Both the position numbers and the translations under genes were made by a program. From Fonsecaea monophora (Eukaryota; Ascomycota; Eurotiomycetes; Chaetothyriales; Herpotrichiellaceae), in assembly GCF_001642475.1 (NCBI RefSeq), contig NW_019173977.1, forward strand, positions 1 to 64,000: a stretch of 64,000 bases of DNA, in the 5' to 3' direction. Positions within the stretch are counted from its first letter, which is position 1, and every line of letters starts with the position of its first letter. A model generated the notes under the pieces. That model did not search any database and was not told the DNA's origin. It saw only the letters and a list, made by a program, of their open reading frames with translations. Below are positions 57,776 through 64,000 of this stretch, piece after piece.

Positions 57776-60700
57776 TCACTCTCCTCGCAACGCGCGTTCG
57801 ACCGCACCCAACATTACCGGATTGACCCGTGAAGTCCTGCATATTCCCTGGATTTTCTCTAGAGTAGCCCGCATTTGTCGTGTCTCCAAGACTGTGTCGT
57901 GGTGAATGAGAACTCCAGCCAAGCTGACCACCTGAACCATCAAGACCAGGACGGTGTGGTCATAGGTTACCCCTAGTGGATGCAGAAGCAACGACTCGAG
58001 ACGGGGATCGAAAGGCGTGTCCTTGTGCGTGTTGTCTTCCAGTCCAAGGTGTATGATTCGGTCAGCTTCAAGGACTTGAAGTACTTGCTCCAGACCCTCC
58101 AGTATCCATTTCATCACTGACCTCGACAGATCCCGAGTTTGAAACGAATAATTTCCATTATGTAGTATCTCTATCCACTCCTTGATCTCACGAATATCGT
58201 CCATGTACAGGTTCTGTCTTTCCTCGGCAAACAAATCATTCTTCGATTTCGAGATGCTCTGCAGTCTCGAATTTAATGAGGTATCGAAGAAAGGAAGTGG
58301 TCCGACATGAGAAGAGGAGTCGCTAGGGATCTGTCCGACGCTCATAATTTTGACAATGGCAGCTTCACTAAGACTCGATGACTGTCCGAATTGGCGTGAA
58401 AGTTCAGACAGCAGGCTTTCCCTTGCTGCAAGGGCACTGCTGCCCACATTGTCGTTTGCACTCAGCTGTTGTAACTGGAGGCCACGAGCCGCATGAGTTG
58501 CTTCGAACCGGATTTCATCATCATCATCATTCAACAGATCATACAAGACCAGGAGAAGCCTCATCATAAAGCTAGATGGGAGCTCCAATGCGCCGACAGG
58601 TTGCAGACGTTCGATGTAGGTGGAAATTGCTGTTATAGCACTCAATCTTGTGGAATAGTCGAAATAGTCGGTCGAAATGTCTTGAAGATCGTGGAGCCAT
58701 GCTTCGAGGTACTCTGTCTCCGTAAAGGAACCACCAGGTGCGGTATGCATTCTTCCCAACAATGACGCTTGTAGTTTCAGGGTTGCATTCCTTAAATCCC
58801 GCGTCGTATGCATTTGGGACAAGTCCAGGCCGTAGTAAAGTGTTCTTAGGACATCGATGGATATGTCCGTAATATGATTCAGGCATTGCTCCAAACATGT
58901 GAACATTTGCTCAAGGATGGCTGGCGGAAGAAACGAATGCTGGCTTCTGTCCTCGACAAGACAGATAAGAAGATCGAGGCAAATCCGGGGTGGATTACGA
59001 CCATGCTTTTGACTCAGGACGTCCAGGACGAAACCTAGAGCATCGATGTTCTCTAAGAACTGACTGGCCAAATTCCGTACTTCTTTGCTTCTGCCGTCGA
59101 GATTTCGGTCTCTTGTGAGGATGTGATAAGTTTTGCAAAGCAGTATCCGTTCAGATAGGTACGCATAATGCGCAGGATCAATCTGTGCAGCGCGCGGAAA
59201 GTGCCCTTGTAAGCGTTGGATGCCACGTACATCACTTGCCCACTGATTTTCAAGAACACAGGAAGCGGCATCGTTCAACAAATCCAACCATGCAGCACAG
59301 ACGTATGGTGAGTGGGGAACTAGGGCCTCATTCGAAGATACCATCGGGTCGATGAGGTACTCGAGGATGGACTCGAGCTCCGCGCACGTAATAGTGGCTG
59401 CAGCTCGCCTCATCAGGTAGCGACAGCAAAGTAGAATTCCGTGTACTTGATTCTCCGGACCGAACAGACCGATTTCCTTTAGAAGTTTTATGATTTCTGC
59501 AGCTGGATTGCCGCGGAGTATGCCGGTTGCAAATAGGAGAGCTGCATGATCCCTAACAGGCCATGTCGAGTGCATCAAGTGTTTCGTGACAAGCTGCGCT
59601 GCTTCGTCTGCTTCGGAACCTTTGAAGATTGTATGTCCGAGAAGATCGAGGCCTGCGAAAACGAGTTCTGTGTCTCTCTTTTTCCCATCTTTGTTGATGT
59701 CGTATGCCGATGCATCAAAGAGACGGAGTGCTATTGTTAAAGGGGCACTAGTTTCCCCTTTCTCGTTGGATCGATCCGTCGACGCAACTACTTCGCCCAT
59801 GCTTGAAGTATCAAGACGGTTGATACAAGCACGCAGAAGCATCAGGCCACAGTTACGGATTGCCCAGACTTTGGACGACAGGCAAGTCGCAGCAAGCTCC
59901 ATCATTCTCTCGAGATGTTGAACAACGACAACCGCGAATTTAGAGTTGGTCATGATCTCTTTCAGACAGTTCAAAGCGTGGACTTGCGGCAGTTTCACGT
60001 CTTCGATATCGAGGTTCAGGGATCCATCTATTGCTCGCTCCGCAATAACCATTAGGTCCTTAACCGCGGAAGAAAAATGGTCTGAGTCGACCGGGCTGAG
60101 GAGCGCCGCGATCATTGCAGGGAGGCCAGCAGAACGGCGTGTCAACCGATTTGCTTGCTCGTTGATTTGATTTAAGGCAATCTGTAACCATGAGCTTCTC
60201 CAGGTTTATGATAAGGCATTTGACGTACCACTTACCTGATACCATTTGTGGATGAGACCACGCACATCTGGTTCGGCGGACAGCCTGACTTTATCGCAAC
60301 ATTGACTGAAGGTCTGAGCAACTGTTGAGAAAGCTCCTCGATGCCGGAGCGAAATCAATTGATCCATGCAAAGATCCCCGACAGCAGAACACAGCTCCTG
60401 AGAGGGCGTCGAAACGAGAATCAACGATTGAAGGACGAGACTACTGATATCAGCCGTGATATTCATTATTGGAAACAAAACTCACCTCGAATCTCGGAGT
60501 GCCCTCCATGAATAAGCCAGAAGATCCTTTGGCCCTTCATTGGCCATTTCATCCTCGGGTTCGAAGGCGGTCTCTGGAGAATCAACACAAAGCTGGAGTC
60601 GCACTTGTTCCCAGACATTCTCACAGACTCTGACAATCGTGGGGCGAATGGAGGTGATCCGTGCATCCTCCCGGCCAAGATACCGTAGTCGATAGCTTGT

Positions 60701-62638
60701 GGCAAGTAAAAGTGCATGGATTGGGATAGCACAGCCAGGCCTCAGAACGACCGTTCCTGGTCCAGCTGTGGACTGCTCCAGATAATATGCATCTTTTGCC
60801 AAATCTGTAAACCGAAGGTCCTGGAGCGGCTCGTTTAGCGACGGACGCATGCTTATAAGAGCAGAAAGCCTCCCCATCCCGTCCGCATGATCAGCTCGAA
60901 GCGTCCTGACCACCAGCGCCTCTATCTTCTTGAGAAGGCCGTGTCCTATAGCGCTCGCAATCAAATCATTGTCTTTAGCGGCAAGTCTTTGGAGAATAGC
61001 TGCTGCGCTACTCCGGACGTCTTCGAACGGATCCAGCACCAGACATATCAAGGTTTTCAACAGACAATCGTCTCTTGCGAACGAGGCTGGCTCGAGACCC
61101 AGATCAAGCAGATGCTGCAGGGATCGTAGGCCAAGAATGTGACGCGGGTAGGATATTCCGGTATTCAGCTCCTCTTTCAAAAACCCATAGAAAGACATGG
61201 TGAAACTACTATAGGCGTCCAAAAGGCTTGTGACATCATTCCCACTAGGTATAAGCTGTGCTGGTTTCCGGAGCGTTGAAATACTGCTCTGAAGCCTTCG
61301 TAGCAGCCTCTTGGTAATGCTCAGAATCTCACCTCGCTCGTGCGCGCCTGCGTCATCATGGAGGTATTTCAAGCTGGTGGCGATACATTCTAGGGTTTCT
61401 GGTAGGATAAGTGCATTTGTTGCAGGCGATGAAACCAGCAACCCGTATGTAAGAGTGCGCACTTCAGAATCTGCGCTCATCAACATCCGCTTACACCAAT
61501 ATTGCCACTTCGTTTCATCGTTGAGATTGGGAGCAAGTGGTGGAAATGCTGATGCGAAAAGGTCCAGTGTTTCTTGAAACGTTAGTTACTCATAGCACAC
61601 CTAGGTTTGACGGGTATACATACCAGGGTCTGTCAAGATTGATTTGGCTCGACCAACTTTAAGGATAGCAATAAACAAAGCCGTCCTTGGTCCGCTCTCT
61701 TGACAGGACTTGGAATATGGTTGTACGAAAGCCATGAATTTCTGTCTGCTGTCCAGAATAACCGGCAAGACATTCTCTGCAAAATCGCCCAGGACTGCAT
61801 GGTTTCTTTCCAGATACAGCTGAATGGCACGCTCGGCGGTAACTTGTAGCCCTGAAGATGTTGTGGATTTGGTAGAATCACTGCAGAGCAGAGAGCAAAT
61901 CTTGATAGCGCCGCTCCTTGTATCCAGATCAGTCATTGCGAAGATTAACGCAAGAAGAAAATGAGGGATATTTCCCTGCCCAATGGAAGAGGCATCGCTC
62001 ATTGTGAGATTATGCTGGGATAACCGCTGTGTCCAAACAAGGCGGTTTTCGTCCATGCAATTCTGGATCAACTGGTCGAGCTGCTCAAGGAGTGGCGTTT
62101 TCCGGAAGAGGAATGCTAGTATAAGACAAGCCTTCTTGATCTCCGAGCGAGGTAAGGATAGCAAGACAACCCTCACCAGGGGAAGTGATGTTCGCCGCAA
62201 GACCTCGGCCATCACTTCTGGATCATTCTGCTGGTCAAGCAGTTCACATAGTGTCTCCATTATCTGCTTCGCTCGTTTTGTTTTGCCATCATGGAAAGCT
62301 TTGTGGACACAGTGATACACTTCGAACCACACATCATGAGAGAGGACGAATTCTCGCAGCGAGACAGCATTGCTTTGGGCTGCACCATGTAAATAGACAC
62401 ATAGAGCGTTCGCCGCTGCAGTCATGTGTTTGTCGGCCACTCTAGGGCTAGTTGCTGTGAGCACAAGCTTGTGCCATATTTTCAGCATCCCAGAGACATC
62501 CTGGGTACCATCAACATTGCCCAGTGCCGCTCTAAGAGAACCTCTTCCCAGCTCTGAAAGAAGTGAAATGGGAAGAGGAACTTCAGTACTTATGGCACAA
62601 GATATGGGATCCATATGGTTGGTACAGGGACTCTCCAT
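57776..62638 (-). CDS. TRM732: THADA/Trm732-like tRNA methyltransferase partner (DUF2428)
   Basis: Four exons, 61624-62638, 60486-61572, 60236-60443 and 57776-60181, give 1571 residues. Introns are 51, 42 and 54 bp, all phase-consistent. Yeast Trm732 pairs with the methyltransferase Trm7 to 2'-O-methylate nucleotide 32 of the tRNA anticodon loop; THADA is the animal relative. The protein is a helical-repeat scaffold. The family signature lies around residues 690-860: SWRALRDSSS, then RRSAGLPAMIAALL, VHALNCLKEI and WAIRNCGLMLLRACINR, all DUF2428 blocks. Introns fall inside this domain. The N-terminus is uncertain: the frame opens at ATG 62638, and just upstream another frame with MMEDLRHIENTN overlaps it, so a missed first exon is possible. 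Confidence 0.85.
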
Positions 62639-63016
62639 CGCTTTGGGATGGTCGCAGCGCAGTTGGTGTTTTCAATATGTCTCAGGTCCTCCATCATAGC
62701 CGTAGAGGCTCTCTCTTTGTGAGGAAAGTGGTGAGAACCGTCTTCATGATCTATGCACACCAACCACTGCTAAGGAGTTTTGTGGAAAAGTCGATAGAAA
62801 TGGGCCCATTAACGCTAATACTAATCAGGGTTAGCTTTTAAAATAATGGGCTTCCAGCCTATCTTGGACTGATCCGCATTTCGAACATTTTCTTCCAGGC
62901 GAGTTCGACTTTCTGTCCGTTCTTCAGCGCCAACCTGTAACTGTCGTCGCAACGCCTCTTATCTTCTCGAGTTCTTTCTCCCCATCTGTATTTTCTTTCT
63001 TTCGGCACAGCACAAT
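62639..63016. promoter_or_regulatory. Divergent promoter region between TRM732 and TIM23
   Basis: 378 bp separate the start of the minus-strand TRM732-like gene from the plus-strand TIM23 gene, so both promoters must lie here. The TIM23 side has a pyrimidine-rich leader directly before the ATG. No specific binding site identified. Confidence 0.5.
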
Positions 63017-63813
63017 ATGTCTGTCTGGGACGCTTTCACAGGCAGGAAGTCCTCGAGGCAGCAATCAGAAGCCTCCAGCCAACCTCAGTCTCCTTCTCCA
63101 TCGTCTGCGTCTTCATCGTTTACACCCACCCATTTCGATCCCACGACCGCAACAGACGTATCGTCTTTTCTCGGAAGCGCATCTTTACCGGATGCCTCGA
63201 AACTTCATCCACTGGCCGGCCTAAATCAACAGACCCTCGACTACCTCACACTAGATGAATCGCAACTCTCAGACCTTCCCGGCTCCCGGTCAATATTACC
63301 GTCGCGCGGCTGGTCCGACGACTTGTGCTACGGCACGGGAGTCGTCTATCTCACAGCCTTGACTACTGGAGGCGCCTGGGGTCTGATAGAGGGGTTGAAC
63401 CGAACACCGGCATCGGCGCCTCCAAAGTTAAGATTAAACAGCGTCTTGAACAGCATCACTCGAAGAGGACCTTTTCTGGGCAACTCGGCCGGTGTGGTTG
63501 CTATGGTTTACAATGGAGTAAACTCAACCATAGGATACTATCGCGGCAAGCATGATGCCACAAATAGCATCGTGGCAGGTGCTTTAAGCGGAGCCATTTT
63601 CAAGAGTACCAGAGGTTTGAAACCGATGTTGATCTCGAGTGGTATCGTGGGCACTATTGCGGGAGCGTGGGCTGTAAGTAGTGACTCTTTCATGTGCGCA
63701 ATGCGACTCTCAGCTAACTCATATCTCAGTTGACTCGCAAGGTCGTTTTCGAACCCGGCGAACCCGCGGAGGCGAAAGAACATATTATTGCTCCGACACA
63801 CGCGAGCATCTAA
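63017..63813 (+). CDS. TIM23: Mitochondrial inner-membrane translocase subunit Tim23
   Basis: Exons 63017-63673 and 63730-63813 are joined over a 56-bp intron (GTAAGT, branch CTAAC, acceptor CTCAG) and give 246 residues, close to the usual length. Tim23 forms the core of the presequence translocase of the inner membrane. The N-terminal half is hydrophilic (Ser/Gln-rich, then LHPLAGLNQQTLDYL, the intermembrane-space receptor part). The C-terminal half is a Tim17/Tim22/Tim23 membrane domain with GTGVVYLTALTTGGAWGLIEG, LNSVLNSITRRGPFLGNSAGVVA and a Gly-rich last helix. The intron interrupts the last membrane segment, and the second exon adds a 27-residue tail. Confidence 0.95.
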
Positions 63814-64000
63814 GCTAATGACCTTTGGGGATTCCCCGCTTGTATAAAACTGCCTCTCCCTAACTTGCATGCCTTCAGAGCAGTGCACAGTTGCGACCGT
63901 CCGGTGTCTATTCTACGATCCTCACTCTTCGAATGTGGTAAAGCATAGCGGGAATGGTATGATATAGGGCGTTCCAGGAGGTGGATTGTGTATGATACAT

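Noticed and set aside
1..64000. CRISPR arrays, bacterial operons, tRNA or rRNA genes
   Set aside because: No regularly spaced repeats, no Shine-Dalgarno-led gene strings, and no convincing tRNA A/B-box pair or rRNA segment found by eye; a tRNAscan and Rfam search would settle it.

Overview
The window is nuclear DNA from a filamentous ascomycete (Pezizomycotina). The evidence is short introns of about 42-260 bp with GTRNGT donors, CTRAC branch sites and YAG acceptors, compact genes on both strands, and retroelements damaged by what looks like repeat-induced point mutation (RIP). A species or class cannot be fixed from the sequence alone.

Region 1 (1 to about 16,350) is a transposon graveyard. 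It holds the 3' end of an intron-containing gene or element ORF (1-654) and a minus-strand Ty3/gypsy chromovirus-type element (about 880-5,898) with its LTR (5,963-6,151). It also holds a plus-strand gypsy element (LTR at 7,327; protease, RT, RNase H, integrase and chromodomain to about 12,060). A third gypsy 3' half (integrase to chromodomain, about 13,380-14,690) is followed by its LTR (14,706-15,120). Two minus-strand Cys-rich accessory ORF remnants, one more LTR-like unit and about 1.2 kb of unidentifiable degenerate DNA complete the block. Reading frames are broken mostly at positions expected to be Gln or Trp. CpA/TpG is scarce, TpA is abundant and CpG is kept. No element is intact.

Region 2 (about 16,370-64,000) is unique, gene-dense DNA with 16 protein genes. 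In order: BMS1 ribosome-biogenesis GTPase (+); a Whi5/Nrm1-type G1/S repressor (+); a secreted CAP/PR-1 protein (+); a glutathione S-transferase (-); an SDR oxidoreductase (+); a large AAA ATPase (-); a CCCH zinc-finger protein with an NYN/PIN-like region (-); an MDR-family NADP-dependent reductase (+); an RBR E3 ubiquitin ligase (-); mitochondrial malate dehydrogenase (-); an MFS transporter (-); a DUSP-USP deubiquitinase (UBP12/USP15 type, -); sorting nexin Snx41 (-); a Ser/Thr-rich single-pass membrane protein (-); a THADA/Trm732 tRNA-methylation scaffold (-); and Tim23 of the mitochondrial import channel (+). A possible 55-residue membrane peptide lies near 57.4 kb.

Most of these are housekeeping genes (ribosome assembly, tRNA modification, ubiquitin turnover, endosome/autophagy traffic, mitochondrial import and TCA cycle). 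The GST/SDR divergent pair and the MDR reductase are plausible detoxification genes. There is no polyketide synthase, NRPS or other backbone enzyme, so this is not a biosynthetic cluster. Exon coordinates were worked out by eye from splice signals and reading-frame phase; every spliced model closes in frame.

I did not find a clearly new biological system. The most unusual signals are the CpA-exhausted, CpG-retaining mutation pattern with less-mutated islands, two tiny introns with the same 13-nt 3' end at the left edge, a shared C-x2-C-x6-C accessory protein in two retroelement remnants, and a multi-stem foldback at the boundary between the transposon block and BMS1.
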